Of a stretch of 64,000 nt of DNA, positions 18,990-28,133 are shown piece after piece; the first letter of the stretch is position 1, and each line of letters begins with the position of its first letter. The notes beneath the pieces are model-generated. The model saw nothing but the letters and a program-made list of their open reading frames with translations. It did not search any database and had not been told where the DNA came from. Both the position numbers and the translations under genes were made by a program. The DNA is from Pseudomonadota bacterium (GTDB taxonomy: Bacteria; Chloroflexota; UBA5177; JAJPKF01), in assembly GCA_021323865.1 (NCBI GenBank), contig JAJPKF010000019.1:62001-126000 (forward strand). The letters are read 5' to 3'.

Positions 18990-19204
18990 GGGCTCACTCC
19001 TTCCCGACAATCCGCAATTGGGCCTGCTGTCGCAAGAGCGATTACCCCTTGACCGCCCCCCGGTTTTGTCCTACCCGTGCTACCTCAAACCATCGTCAGT
19101 CACTTTGAATATGCTCAGTATGAAACTTTCGCCTATCCATGTCAACCCCGACTTCGAGGCCCACCCATCCATGCCAGTTGGGCCCGCTGTGACGACCGAG
19201 ACGC

Positions 19205-19213
19205 TGCTAGAAT
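19205..19213 (+). promoter_or_regulatory. extended -10 promoter element for gatCAB
   Basis: TGCTAGAAT matches the extended -10 consensus (TGnTATAAT). It lies 30 bases before the gatC start, leaving room for a short leader with AAGGGAGG. No convincing -35 is present, as expected for extended -10 promoters. The same 9-mer precedes the tRNA-Val gene. Confidence 0.5.
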
Positions 19214-19243
19214 CCGGCGAATTTGCGAAGGGAGGCTTGGGCG

Positions 19244-19531
19244 GTGAGTGTCTCGCGTGAGGTCGTGGAACGACTCGCGGAAATGACGCGGATCGGCCTT
19301 GCCCACGCCGAGGCCGAGGCGCTGGGCCGGGACATCGAGGCCATCCTGGCTCATGTCAGCGCTCTTCAGGAGATCGATACCGCCGCCGTGGAGGGGGCCC
19401 CGGGCGCCGGCTCGGATGCCCCATTGCGAGAGGATGTGGTGGCAGCTTCTCTGCCGGTTGCGGATGTCCTCGCCAACGCACCCCAACAGGCAGACGGTTT
19501 CTTCGTCGTCCCCGCCGTCTTTGGAGAATAA
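19244..19531 (+). CDS. gatC: glutamyl-tRNA(Gln)/aspartyl-tRNA(Asn) amidotransferase subunit C
   Basis: This is the small subunit of the GatCAB amidotransferase, which converts Glu-tRNA(Gln) and Asp-tRNA(Asn) to their amide forms. The protein (95 aa from GTG 19244) has the family layout: VSREVVERLAEMTRIGL at the start, a middle helix ending in LQEIDTAAVEG, and the conserved C-terminal LREDVVAASLPVADVLANAPQQADGFFVVP. The track start at TTG 19223 runs through the ribosome-binding site AAGGGAGG, which is placed correctly (8-base spacing) for GTG 19244. It is the first gene of gatC-gatA-gatB, so the organism probably uses the indirect route for Gln-tRNA or Asn-tRNA. Confidence 0.93.
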   Translation: MSVSREVVERLAEMTRIGLAHAEAEALGRDIEAILAHVSALQEIDTAAVEGAPGAGSDAPLREDVVAASLPVADVLANAPQQADGFFVVPAVFGE

Positions 19532-19567
19532 TCCCCGAACGACGGCATTGGATTCTCCCCGGTTCCA

Positions 19568-21043
19568 ATGACGGAAGGCATTCTGCACCGCAGCTTCCTT
19601 GACCTGCATGAACTGATGGCGCGCCGGGAGATCAGCTCGGTGGACGTGACCCGAGCCACCCTTGAGCGGGTCCAGCGGCTTGATCCGGATGTGGGCGCCT
19701 ATCTCCTGGTGACCGAGGAACAGGCGCTCGCCCAGGCGGTTGAGGCCGATCGTGCCTACGCCGAAGACCGGGCGAACGCCCTCACCGGCATTCCATTCGC
19801 ACTCAAAGACATCATCTCAACCCTTGGTATACGGACCACATGCGGGTCGCGCATACTCGAAAACTATGTGCCGGTCTACCAGGGCCAAGTCGCAGGCCGC
19901 CTCCTTGAGAGTGGCGCGGTGCTGATCGGCAAGACCAACATGGACGAGTTTGCCATGGGCAGCTCCACGGAGCACAGTGGGTTCTTTCCCACGCGGAACC
20001 CCTGGGACCGAGACCGCGTCCCGGGCGGCTCCAGTGGCGGCTCCGCCGCCGCAGTGTCGGCGGGTATGGCCGCCTTTGCCCTCGGTACCGACACGGGTGG
20101 CTCCATCCGGCAGCCGGCCTCGCTGTGCGGGGTCGTCGGTCTCAAGCCCACCTATGGGCGCGTATCTCGGTATGGCCTCGTGGCGTTCGCCTCCTCACTC
20201 GATCAGATCGGGCCCATAGCCCGCTCGGTGCCGGAGGTGGCAGCGGTGTTGGGAGTCATCGCCGGACATGATCCCCACGATTCCACGACCCTGCGTGCCG
20301 AGGTGCCGGATTACCGCGCCGGTCTTACCGGCGAAGTCCGCGGGCTTCGTATCGGCGTTCCCAAGGAGTACTTCCCAGACACGCTGGAATCCGGTGTTGC
20401 CGCGGCCGTCTCGCAGGGGCTTGCCAGTCTCGAGTCTCTGGGTGCGCACTTGGTAGACATCTCCCTGCCCATGACCGATGCTGCGCTGTCCTGTTACTAC
20501 ATCGTGGCCCCGAGCGAGGCCATGTCGAATCTGGCCCGCTACGATGGTGTGCGCTACGGGCTCCGTGAGCAGGCTGCCGACGTGTGGACGCTGTTCGACA
20601 GAACCCGAGAGCGGGGTTTTGGGGCCGAGGTGAAGCGGCGAATCCTCGTCGGTGCCTATGCCCTTTCGAAGGGCTATTACGAGGCCTACTATGTCAAAGC
20701 ACTCGAGGTACGTGCGCTCGTGCAGCGGGACTTCGAGGCGGCGTTCCAACAGGTCGACGTGATCGCAGGGCCGACCTCGCCCACGACCGCTTTTCGCCTA
20801 GGGGAACGCCTCGACGATCCGCTTTCCATGTATTTGGCCGACGCTTTTACCCTGCCCGCCAACATGGCCGGCATCTGCGGCGTCTCCGTGCCCTGCGGTT
20901 TGGCCGGGGGACTACCGGTGGGCCTGCAGATCCTTGGCCCAAAGCTGGGCGAGCAGACAATCCTCAGGGTTGCGGACGCTTATGAACGTTCGGCCGGGTT
21001 CAACGTTCTCGTTCCGCCGCTGACATTCGGGGCGCCGGCGTGA
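19568..21043 (+). CDS. gatA: glutamyl-tRNA(Gln)/aspartyl-tRNA(Asn) amidotransferase subunit A
   Basis: The amidase subunit releases ammonia from glutamine for the transamidation done with GatB. At 491 residues it is full length. The amidase-signature catalytic triad is visible: Lys in GIPFALKDIIST (about 78), the cis-Ser in GGSSGGSAAAVSAG (about 150) and the nucleophile Ser in TDTGGSIRQPASLCGVVGLKPTYGRVSRYGL (about 175). The C-terminal half contains DVIAGPTSPTTAFRLGE and FTLPANMAGICGVSVPCG, both typical of GatA. It follows gatC by 36 bases and its TGA overlaps the GTG of gatB by four bases (GTGA), indicating translational coupling. Confidence 0.96.
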   Translation: MTEGILHRSFLDLHELMARREISSVDVTRATLERVQRLDPDVGAYLLVTEEQALAQAVEADRAYAEDRANALTGIPFALKDIISTLGIRTTCGSRILENYVPVYQGQVAGRLLESGAVLIGKTNMDEFAMGSSTEHSGFFPTRNPWDRDRVPGGSSGGSAAAVSAGMAAFALGTDTGGSIRQPASLCGVVGLKPTYGRVSRYGLVAFASSLDQIGPIARSVPEVAAVLGVIAGHDPHDSTTLRAEVPDYRAGLTGEVRGLRIGVPKEYFPDTLESGVAAAVSQGLASLESLGAHLVDISLPMTDAALSCYYIVAPSEAMSNLARYDGVRYGLREQAADVWTLFDRTRERGFGAEVKRRILVGAYALSKGYYEAYYVKALEVRALVQRDFEAAFQQVDVIAGPTSPTTAFRLGERLDDPLSMYLADAFTLPANMAGICGVSVPCGLAGGLPVGLQILGPKLGEQTILRVADAYERSAGFNVLVPPLTFGAPA

Positions 21044-22515
21044 CCGGGGGTTCACAGGGGGCAGGCTACCGGCCAGTGATTGGTCTGGAGGTCCACGCTC
21101 AGCTTTTGACGCACAGCAAGATGTTCTGCGGCTGTGATGCGCGCTACTCCGGGGCGCGCCCAAACTCGCACGTCTGCCCCGTCTGCCTGGGCCTGCCCGG
21201 CGCTTTGCCGGTGATCAACCGAGCCGCGTTGGAGCAGACGTTGATGGTGGCCACGGCGCTCAATTGCCGGGTGCCCGAAACATCCCGGTTCGATCGCAAG
21301 AATTACCCCTATCCCGATATTCCCAAGGGCTATCAGATTTCCCAGTACGCCGCCCCGTTGGGCCGGGCCGGTCATCTCGACATCTTTCATGCCGACGGCC
21401 CGGACCGGGTGGGCATCATTCGAGTCCACCTCGAGGAGGACACGGGCAAGACCATGCACTCGGTTCTGGATGGGCGCCCCGTGAGCCTGGTCGACTACAA
21501 CCGGTCCGGCGTGCCACTGCTGGAGATTGTGTCCGAGCCCTGCATCCATTCGCCGGATGCCGCACGGCGCTACTTCGCCGGACTTCGCGAGGTGCTCGTG
21601 TATCTGGGCGTGAACAGTGGCGACATGGAGGAAGGTGTGCTCCGTGCCGACGTGAATGTATCGCTATCTCGCGGAGCCCATCCGGGGGCCAAGGTCGAGA
21701 TCAAGAACCTCAATAGCTTTCGGGCGGTCACGCGCGCGTTGGAGTTCGAGATCGATCGGCAGGCCGCTCTCCTAGAGGCGGGCGGTCAGGTTGCCCAAGA
21801 GACGCGGGGTTGGGACGAGGGCCAAGAAGAGACGGTGTCCCAGCGAAGCAAGGAGTACGCCGAGGACTATCGCTACTTCCCGGAGCCGGACCTGCCCGCG
21901 TTGACGGTTTCGCCCGAGCGTGTGGAGGAGATTCGTCGCACCCTGCCCGAGCTGCCCGCGGCGCGACGCGCGCGGTACGTGGATTCGGCTGGGTTGTCAC
22001 CCTATGAGGCCGAGGTGATCACGCAGGACCCAGCCCTGGCAAGCCTCTTCGACGAGACCTTGAGCCTGCAGCCGCCCGGAGGATCCAAGGCCGTAGCCAA
22101 CTGGATCATGGGGGAGCTGCTGCGGCTGCTCCATGAAGCCGCCGTGCCGCTCGAGGCATCGAACATTAGCCCCCGCGGCCTCTCTGGTCTGCTCCGGCTT
22201 CTCGGCGACGGCACGATTACCAACGCCCAGGCGAAGATCGTTTTCGCCCGCATGTTCGAGACCGGTGCGGAAGCCGACGAGATCGTGCGGCGAGAGGGTC
22301 TGGCCCAGATAGCCGACACGGACGAGCTGGCCGCGACGGTCCGTCGCGTTCTGGCCGAGAACGAAGCGTTGGTTCGTGACTACGTGGAGAAAGGCGGAAA
22401 GACCGAGGGACCGCTGATCGGCAAGGTTATGGCGGCGACCGGCGGCCGCGCGAACGCGGCGCTTGTCCGTGAGCTGATTCGGTCCCTGCTTTCGCCCGAG
22501 GCCACCGCCCAGTAG
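21040..22515 (+). CDS. gatB: glutamyl-tRNA(Gln)/aspartyl-tRNA(Asn) amidotransferase subunit B
   Basis: This is the tRNA-binding and kinase subunit of GatCAB, phosphorylating the misacylated Glu or Asp before amidation. At 491 residues it is full length. The N-terminus YRPVIGLEVHAQLLTHSKMFCGC is a family signature, followed by a Cys pair in SHVCPVCLGLPGALPVIN (zinc site with the earlier CGC). RFDRKNYPYPDIPKGYQISQ and HLEEDTGK (Mg and ATP contacts) complete the catalytic domain. The C-terminal YqeY-like tail domain ends VMAATGGRANAALVRELI. It starts on GTG within the gatA stop. Composition and length are ordinary; the tRNA-Val gene follows about 80 bases downstream. Confidence 0.96.
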   Translation: MTGGSQGAGYRPVIGLEVHAQLLTHSKMFCGCDARYSGARPNSHVCPVCLGLPGALPVINRAALEQTLMVATALNCRVPETSRFDRKNYPYPDIPKGYQISQYAAPLGRAGHLDIFHADGPDRVGIIRVHLEEDTGKTMHSVLDGRPVSLVDYNRSGVPLLEIVSEPCIHSPDAARRYFAGLREVLVYLGVNSGDMEEGVLRADVNVSLSRGAHPGAKVEIKNLNSFRAVTRALEFEIDRQAALLEAGGQVAQETRGWDEGQEETVSQRSKEYAEDYRYFPEPDLPALTVSPERVEEIRRTLPELPAARRARYVDSAGLSPYEAEVITQDPALASLFDETLSLQPPGGSKAVANWIMGELLRLLHEAAVPLEASNISPRGLSGLLRLLGDGTITNAQAKIVFARMFETGAEADEIVRREGLAQIADTDELAATVRRVLAENEALVRDYVEKGGKTEGPLIGKVMAATGGRANAALVRELIRSLLSPEATAQ

Positions 22516-22577
22516 ATCTGGAAGCTCCCGCCCCGTCCGTCTGGTCAGGAATATGGCGGGTGGCAGCCGCAAGCCGA

Positions 22578-22586
22578 TGCTAGAAT
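22578..22586 (+). promoter_or_regulatory. extended -10 promoter element for tRNA-Val
   Basis: TGCTAGAAT, identical to the element before gatC, ends 11 bases upstream of the tRNA 5' end, a normal distance for a tRNA promoter with a few-base leader. Confidence 0.5.
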
Positions 22587-22597
22587 CCCCTTGCCGC

Positions 22598-22674
22598 GGG
22601 CGATTAGCTCAGCTGGTTAGAGCGTACGGTTCACATCCGTAAGGTCACTGGTTCGAGTCCAGTATCGCCCACCA
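22598..22674 (+). tRNA. tRNA-Val (anticodon CAC)
   Basis: All cloverleaf parts are visible: acceptor GGGCGAT pairs ATCGCCC, D arm GCTC-AGCTGGTTA-GAGC, anticodon arm TACGG-TTCACAT-CCGTA with anticodon CAC (reads GUG, valine), variable loop AGGTC, and T arm ACTGG-TTCGAGT-CCAGT. The 3' CCA is encoded in the gene. Confidence 0.96.
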
Positions 22675-22736
22675 GTGGGCCTCTCGATCACGTGAAACAG
22701 GACGCCGAACTCCATCCGCGTTTCGTCGGCCGTGAT

Positions 22737-22767
22737 GGAGAGGCAGCCTCCGAGAGGCCACCTCTCC
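22737..22767 (-). terminator. hairpin downstream of the phosphoesterase gene
   Basis: GGAGAGG and CCTCTCC pair across a region that can also form smaller internal stems (GAGGCAGCCTC). It lies 25 bases after the phosphoesterase stop on the minus strand. No T run follows, so this is a weak terminator call. Confidence 0.35.
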
Positions 22768-22791
22768 TCACTGTCGTCCTTCTTCGACCGT

Positions 22792-24108
22792 CTACGAGCA
22801 GCTCGTCGGGTTCTGGACGTCGGGTGCCAGCAGGTCATGCGGATTGGGATGGTTCTGGAGCATGCCGGCGATGCTGTTCACCGACCGGTTATAGGCAGCC
22901 TGCTCCGGCAGGTTGAACGTCTGCTCGACGAACTTGATGACCGAGCGGAAGTCGTACTGCGTGTGATCCACCAACCCCGGCTGAGCATAGGGCGAGATCA
23001 CCAAGAACGGTACGCGCGGTCCCAGGAGGTACTTGCTCTGATGTGGTGGCGCCACATGGTCGTAGAAGCCGCCGAAGTCGTCCCAGGTCAGGACGATCAC
23101 CGTATTGCGCCAGTAGTATGGTGACTGCATGATGGCGTTGATCTGCTGCGCCGTCCAGTTCTCGCCCACGCACTCGCTTTCCGGCGGGTGCTCGCTCTGG
23201 GACCAGCCGGGAATCACCCAGCTGATGGCCGGCAGCTGCCGGTTCTGCACATCGCTCACGAAGTTTTCCGTGGGAACAACGTTTGAGTCCCACTGATCCG
23301 AATAGCGGATGTGCCGTATGGCGTCGAACGACGACCAAATGTATCCGCGCTGACCTCGTGAGGGCGCATAGTACTTCCAGCTGACACCCTGCTCGTTCGC
23401 TTCGTCGGCCAGTGTTGTGCTGTTGAAGCAGGGCTTGACCCTGTGAATGGTGCCGTTCTCCCAGACTCGGACCCGGCTGGTGGAGACGGAGTCACAGCCC
23501 CAGGCAGGTGGTGCTCCCGAGCTGGACCCGCCGGACATGCCGCTGCCCGAGGGGTTATCGACGGCATGATCCGAGTTGCCCTGGATCAAGACCAGGTGGT
23601 TGGGGAAGCTGGGCCCGAGGATGGTCGAAAAGAAGTTGTCGGCCATCGCATAGTGCGATGCGTACGACCAATAGACGGGAATCTGAGCCGCGGTATACTG
23701 CGAGTCGGCCACGTCCTGGCCGTTCTGCTGAGCGCCGTTGAGCAGGTAGAACTGGTTCATCCGGCCGTCATTGACTGCCCGGATGGCGGCACCGCTGTTA
23801 TGGGAGATATCTCCGCTGAGAGCGTCGGGCGTTTGGCCCATGGCGACGGTGTTCCCGCCCTCCCGAGCCCGGCTCGTGCCGTTTGCTCCGGGATACTGCC
23901 CAAACAGATTGTCAAAGGTATGATTTTCTTTGACGATGATGACCACATGCTGGATGTGGTCACAGACGAAGTGGCAGCCGGGTGGGTCAGGTGAGGCCGT
24001 CGCCTGCGGTCGGGCGCTGGTCTGACCCAGGGATAGAAGTGAGCCGGCGCCGATGGCGGCGCAGCCGGCGGCAGCCAGCAGGATTCGTCGTGTGCGGGAG
24101 AAGGGCAT
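22792..24108 (-). CDS. secreted phosphoesterase (PF04185, phospholipase C / acid phosphatase-like)
   Basis: This 438-residue protein has a signal peptide ([26 protein letters not shown]). It then has the hallmark [21 protein letters not shown] (about 50-70), the N-terminal metal and nucleophile region of the phosphoesterase family that includes bacterial phospholipase C and AcpA-type acid phosphatases. The Thr in ENHTFD is the expected nucleophile. Later family motifs are [40 protein letters not shown] (about 335-350, metal ligands) and [16 protein letters not shown]. It would act outside the membrane on phosphate mono- or diesters; the substrate is not predictable. ATG 24108 is preceded by GAGGTG. 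Confidence 0.85.
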   Translation of the reverse strand: MPFSRTRRILLAAAGCAAIGAGSLLSLGQTSARPQATASPDPPGCHFVCDHIQHVVIIVKENHTFDNLFGQYPGANGTSRAREGGNTVAMGQTPDALSGDISHNSGAAIRAVNDGRMNQFYLLNGAQQNGQDVADSQYTAAQIPVYWSYASHYAMADNFFSTILGPSFPNHLVLIQGNSDHAVDNPSGSGMSGGSSSGAPPAWGCDSVSTSRVRVWENGTIHRVKPCFNSTTLADEANEQGVSWKYYAPSRGQRGYIWSSFDAIRHIRYSDQWDSNVVPTENFVSDVQNRQLPAISWVIPGWSQSEHPPESECVGENWTAQQINAIMQSPYYWRNTVIVLTWDDFGGFYDHVAPPHQSKYLLGPRVPFLVISPYAQPGLVDHTQYDFRSVIKFVEQTFNLPEQAAYNRSVNSIAGMLQNHPNPHDLLAPDVQNPTSCS

Positions 24109-24489
24109 GAATCACCTCGTCGAAGTGGATCTCCCAATCACACGTACTCCATGTTCGCATATCTAATTGACGGCTCCGACAGAGAGAATAAGCGGTGTTC
24201 CGGGTTACGCTCTGCACCCGGGAATGAGCCGCTGTCGGAAGGTTTTCCGGGCGGCAGCTTGTGAGATGCCGGCAGCCGGACGCACATGGTCACCGGACGT
24301 CATCGGAGGCGGGTGTCGTTCGGGTCGCATCATTGCTGAGTGCCGGGGGGCATCCCCAGGAGAAGCAATCGGACGAGGCTCGCTGCGGAGCTTTGGTACC
24401 CACATGGGAGTACGTGCAGTCCGGACCTGCCTTTAGCGCCCCCTAGGAAAGGGAGTCGGAGGGCGGTAAGCGACGCCGTGGAGCTTCGG
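24109..24489. other. 381-base intergenic region, nothing recognised
   Basis: This region lies between the phosphoesterase start and the PrsW stop, both on the minus strand. It must carry the phosphoesterase promoter. I see only short imperfect inverted repeats (for example GGGGGGCATCCCC near 24346) and no ORF with a ribosome-binding site that I would defend. Confidence 0.4.
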
Positions 24490-25443
24490 CTATCGCGTGG
24501 CTCCGCCCGGTTGAGGGCTGATCTGCAGACCGGCCCCGGCCATCGTGTCCTTCTCCTGGGAGATGGCGTCGTGGATCAGCGCGCGAAGAATCAGGATGCC
24601 CACGATACCCACACCCACCAGCCAGAGGAGATCTGCGAATCCCGGCAGCGGCGCCCAATCCCAGAGTGCATGCAAAACCGCCGCGGTGAGGTAGGCGCCC
24701 AGCACCGCCAGGGTGATGCGAGGCCGGCCTGCGCCTTTCGACCGCCAGATGGCGGCGCCCACGATGGCCGTCCAGACACCATGCCCGAAGGGTCCCAACA
24801 ACTGCCTCAGCCAGACGGTGAACACGATGGCATGGAGCCCATGGTGGAAGGCCGACGCGCCATAGATCATGTCCTCCAGCGCCGCGAACCCCATGCCCGC
24901 CGCCGCGCCGAGGATAACTCCGTCCATCTCGAAACGCAGGTATCGATGCCCTCGGAACATGAGCCAGAACAGTACCAGGGCCTTGCAGAATTCTTCAATC
25001 AGGCCGGTCACGAAGGCGGGGCCCGGCGCACCGGTGCCCGCCGGGAGAAAGCTCTCGAGGATTGCCGCCAGTGGGGCGGCCAAGACCGCGCCCAGCAGAA
25101 ACGTGGCCAGCAGCGTACGGAATCGAGGCGGCACGAAGAGGCTGCGCATGTCGAGGTAGTAGACAAACATGACGGGCACAAAGAGACTGCCGAGAACGAT
25201 GAACAGCTCCTCGATGGTGCGGCTGTGCACCGTGACGGTGACGTCGGTCAAGCCGATGAGCCCGCCGAAGCCCAATACGAGAGCGCCCCAGAAGTAGGCG
25301 TAGTGCCGTTTCGCGAGCTGCGGCATGAGCGTAGATACCGGATCGGGTATGGCGGCATGTTGAAACGGCCCGCCGTGAAAGCTGGGATTGCTGAGATGCC
25401 GGAGGACCGACGAGCCTGCCGGCTGCCGCTGTGCTGTGTTCAC
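24490..25443 (-). CDS. PrsW-family intramembrane metalloprotease
   Basis: The protein (317 aa, GTG start with GGAGG at 5-base spacing) has about eight hydrophobic segments and the three PrsW/CAAX-protease-like motifs inside membrane helices. These are GLIEEFCKALVLFW (two Glu, about 146), GFAALEDMIYG (Glu, about 189) and PFGHGVWTAIVGA (His, about 220). In Bacillus, PrsW cleaves an anti-sigma factor; here the substrate is unknown and no anti-sigma gene is adjacent. The N-terminal 45 residues are hydrophilic. The gene stands alone, followed and preceded by intergenic stretches of more than 380 bases. Confidence 0.85.
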   Translation of the reverse strand: MNTAQRQPAGSSVLRHLSNPSFHGGPFQHAAIPDPVSTLMPQLAKRHYAYFWGALVLGFGGLIGLTDVTVTVHSRTIEELFIVLGSLFVPVMFVYYLDMRSLFVPPRFRTLLATFLLGAVLAAPLAAILESFLPAGTGAPGPAFVTGLIEEFCKALVLFWLMFRGHRYLRFEMDGVILGAAAGMGFAALEDMIYGASAFHHGLHAIVFTVWLRQLLGPFGHGVWTAIVGAAIWRSKGAGRPRITLAVLGAYLTAAVLHALWDWAPLPGFADLLWLVGVGIVGILILRALIHDAISQEKDTMAGAGLQISPQPGGATR

Positions 25444-25800
25444 GCTTTCCTCCCCTCCCGTCTCATCGCATCTTCACCGACGAGGAGCCGCTCGGCCCTC
25501 GGACCCCAACCCGGGAACACCCTTCCCGTTCCGACGAGGATGCCACCCCTTCTTTTAACTCAGGAGAACGCTGTGCTTAGGTTCGGTTGGGATGTGGATG
25601 AGGCAGCCGCTGTTCGTTATATCCCGCGGGACGCGTAGGCGATCAGGAATGCGCCTCTCTGCTGACGAAAAGCGGGGGCGTCCGCAAGGCCGAGCTGGTG
25701 AACACCACATGAAGCCGCCCCGGACGGTCCTGCCGACTTCCAACAAGGACCAGATCGTCGAATGCCCCTGCTCTTCGCCGGCTCCTGGCTCGAAACGGTC
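25444..25800. other. intergenic region upstream of prsW, no gene supported
   Basis: The region separates the PrsW start from the hairpin behind the RCC1 gene. A 21-codon frame opening at GTG 25574 behind AGGAGA is visible but too short to defend. Nothing else is recognised. Confidence 0.4.
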
Positions 25801-25831
25801 GAGAGCGGGCCCGCCAATAGGACCCGCTCTC
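25801..25831 (-). terminator. hairpin downstream of the RCC1-repeat gene
   Basis: Perfect 9-base arms GAGAGCGGG and CCCGCTCTC flank a 13-base loop, 29 bases after the RCC1 gene's stop. The T-rich stretch behind it on the minus strand is short (CCGTTTCG), so its efficiency is uncertain. Confidence 0.55.
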
Positions 25832-25859
25832 CGGTGTCGTCCCTTCCGCGCCTCCTCCC

Positions 25860-28058
25860 TCAGCTGAGCTTGAGCACGGGCGCGAGCTTGAAGTGCTTGA
25901 GGCGGCGCGAGGTGTGGAAGTGGTACCTTCGCGTCTTGCTTCGGATGAGATGCGCGTTGATGGGCACGTGGTGGACGAGTACGTTGTAGCCGACGGCATG
26001 CCTGGCTCCCCGCCACCTGATGCTCGTGCCTGAGCTGGACCGCCGGACCGCCAGAGCGCTGTAGCCCGCGCCTCCGGTGGGGCTGTAGCCTGCTTCGTTA
26101 CCCCAGCAGACGACCGAGCCGTTTGCTGAGACGCCGCAGGACTCCTGGCCGCCGGCGGAGACAGAGGTAAAGTCGCCGGGTGGCGCATCGGCTTGGCCTG
26201 AGCCGTTCGCACCCCAGCAGACGAGTCTGGCGGCGAGACTGAGGCCGCAGGTATCGCCGGTCCCCGTGGCGACCTGATCGAATTGACCGTACGGCGGCGT
26301 GGACTCGAAGCTGGAGTTGTCTCCCCAGCAGGCGAGACTGGAATCGATCTGGAGGACGCAGGTGTGAGTTGCGCCCCCGGCGACCTGGATTGACGGCTGG
26401 TACTCGGTAGGCGTGGCTTGGTTGGAGGAATTGTCGCCCCAGCATTCGACCCGGAAGTTCCAAAGGACCGCGCAGGTGTGATTTGTTCCGGTCGATATGT
26501 CGATGAATGGCCCAGGAACGACGTAGTTCTCGTCGCCCCAGCACACCGCCGTACCGGTGGGCTGGAGGGCGCAGGAGTGGCCACCACCGGCCGCAACCTG
26601 AATGAAGTGGCCGGGGGGCGAGTCGGTCTGGCCGGCGTTGTCGCGTCCCCAGCACACCAGCGTTCGGCTGGCCGTGAGGCCACAGGAGTGGTTTTGACCG
26701 GCTGAGACCTGCACGAAGTCGAGGTTTCCGGGGGGCGTGCCCGAGTGGCCAGTGCCGGGGCTACCGTCCAACTGGCCATAGGTGTCGTCGCCCGTGCACG
26801 TGACCTTGGCTCCCGAAGATATCCGGCAGACGTGGCTGCCGCCGGCGCTCACCGCGGGTTGGGTCATCTGACTGGCCGAAGCCGGCGCCCCGGAGGCAAA
26901 GTAGGGCTGGATGGTGTTGGGAACAGCATCCACCTGACCCTGGTAGTCGGATCCCCAGCAGAACATGCGGCCATTTATCTTGACGGCGCAGGAGTGGCCA
27001 CCACCGGTGGCAACGGCGATGGCCTTGCCGGCATACGCCGATCCCATCGCAGGAGAGGTGGACTGCGGCGAGCCGTCCACCTGTCCGTAGGTGTCGTCAC
27101 CCCAGCAGAAGACTGTTCCGTTGGCGCGAAGACCGCACGAGTGGTTGCCTCCGGCGGCGACCTGCAGGTAGGCTCCGCCGCCGGGCGGCGAGCCGATGGC
27201 CACACCCGACTGCGCCACCGTTCCGTTCACCTGCCCATACTTATCGCCTCCCCAGCACAGCACGGTCCCATCAACCCTGAGCGCGCAGTTGTGGAAGCCG
27301 TCACGGGAGGCGCTCACCTGGGTGAACGCTCCGGCCACGGGCGGCGACGCGGTGGTGGCGCTACTCGGGGTGCCGTCAAGCTCCCCAAAGGTGTCGTCCC
27401 CCCAGCACTCGAGCGATCCGTCCGTGTGGATGCCGCACGCGTGCCGATAACCGACGCTGATGGACGTGAAAGAGCTTAGGGGCCCGAATCCGGGTGGCGT
27501 TGCGATATGGGTCGAACTGCTGGGTATGCCGTCGAGCTGGCCGAAGGCGTCGTCGCCCCAGCATACCGCCGAGCCATCCAACTGGATGCCGCACGCGGAG
27601 GATCCGCCTGCGCTGATCTGGACGAAGTTGCCGCCGCCCGGAGGCTGGGCGATCTTGGAGTCACTGCTGCTCGTCGGTATGCCGTCAACCTGACCATTGA
27701 AGTCGTAGCCCCAGCACAACGTTGACCCATCGGTGTGGATGCCGCAGGTGAAGTAGGAACCCGCGCTGATCTCTTTGAAGTGCCCACCGCCGGGCGCTGA
27801 AGCGATCGTGGTCGCGACGGTGTCGGTGCCATCAAGGGCTCCGAAGGTGTTGTCTCCCCAGCACAGGACAGCCCCACCTAGCTGGATGCCGCAGGTGTGA
27901 TATGTGCCCGTGCTGATCGAGGTTCCAAGCATGCCGGCCAAGGGAGCCCGAACAATCGATCCCGTGGCGGACGCGCTTGCCTGCGTTGGTGTGATTAGGA
28001 GGCCCGGGAGTCCCACTGCAAACGTGATTGCCAGCACAGCCATGAGGCGCGGTTTCAT
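25860..28058 (-). CDS. secreted RCC1-like beta-propeller repeat protein
   Basis: The track start at 28229 is too far upstream. ATG 28058 has GGGAGGA upstream and begins a clear signal peptide (MKPRLMAVLAITFAVGLPGLLITPTQASA), giving 732 residues. The rest is built of about 14 repeats of the pattern (V/I)SAG..H.CGI..DGSV.CWGD...GQ.DG.P, the bacterial RCC1/alpha-tubulin-suppressor type, each containing two Cys in fixed positions. Such repeats fold as seven-bladed propellers, so two tandem propellers are likely. The last 45 residues leave the repeat and are basic and His-rich (TRRYHFHTSRRLKHFKLAPVLKLS). The function is probably extracellular binding; no catalytic motif is seen. Confidence 0.85.
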   Translation of the reverse strand: MKPRLMAVLAITFAVGLPGLLITPTQASASATGSIVRAPLAGMLGTSISTGTYHTCGIQLGGAVLCWGDNTFGALDGTDTVATTIASAPGGGHFKEISAGSYFTCGIHTDGSTLCWGYDFNGQVDGIPTSSSDSKIAQPPGGGNFVQISAGGSSACGIQLDGSAVCWGDDAFGQLDGIPSSSTHIATPPGFGPLSSFTSISVGYRHACGIHTDGSLECWGDDTFGELDGTPSSATTASPPVAGAFTQVSASRDGFHNCALRVDGTVLCWGGDKYGQVNGTVAQSGVAIGSPPGGGAYLQVAAGGNHSCGLRANGTVFCWGDDTYGQVDGSPQSTSPAMGSAYAGKAIAVATGGGHSCAVKINGRMFCWGSDYQGQVDAVPNTIQPYFASGAPASASQMTQPAVSAGGSHVCRISSGAKVTCTGDDTYGQLDGSPGTGHSGTPPGNLDFVQVSAGQNHSCGLTASRTLVCWGRDNAGQTDSPPGHFIQVAAGGGHSCALQPTGTAVCWGDENYVVPGPFIDISTGTNHTCAVLWNFRVECWGDNSSNQATPTEYQPSIQVAGGATHTCVLQIDSSLACWGDNSSFESTPPYGQFDQVATGTGDTCGLSLAARLVCWGANGSGQADAPPGDFTSVSAGGQESCGVSANGSVVCWGNEAGYSPTGGAGYSALAVRRSSSGTSIRWRGARHAVGYNVLVHHVPINAHLIRSKTRRYHFHTSRRLKHFKLAPVLKLS

Positions 28059-28104
28059 GAGCCATATCCTCCCTGGATTCGGTTCCACGTGGTGACCTGC
28101 CACC

Positions 28105-28133
28105 TGTATACACGCTCTAACTCTGCCTGTCAA
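28105..28133 (-). promoter_or_regulatory. sigma-70 promoter of the RCC1-repeat gene
   Basis: On the minus strand TTGACA is followed after 17 bases by TATACA, a near-perfect vegetative promoter, ending 47 bases before ATG 28058. Confidence 0.75.

Noticed and set aside
22598-22800. Integration site at the tRNA-Val 3' end
   Set aside because: No integrase and no repeated tRNA 3' fragment are found in the window.
24340-25638. Plus-strand ORF of 432 aa opposite prsW
   Set aside because: The minus strand has clear PrsW motifs and membrane helices; the plus frame is low-complexity and charged, typical of a shadow.
25574-25639. Tiny 21-codon frame behind AGGAGA (GTG 25574)
   Set aside because: Too short and without any similarity or context; a chance ribosome-binding site is likely.
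25860-28058. Repeats in the RCC1 gene as a CRISPR or DNA tandem repeat
   Set aside because: The periodicity is protein-level (CWGD repeats), the DNA units vary in length and sequence, and there are no constant-length spacers.
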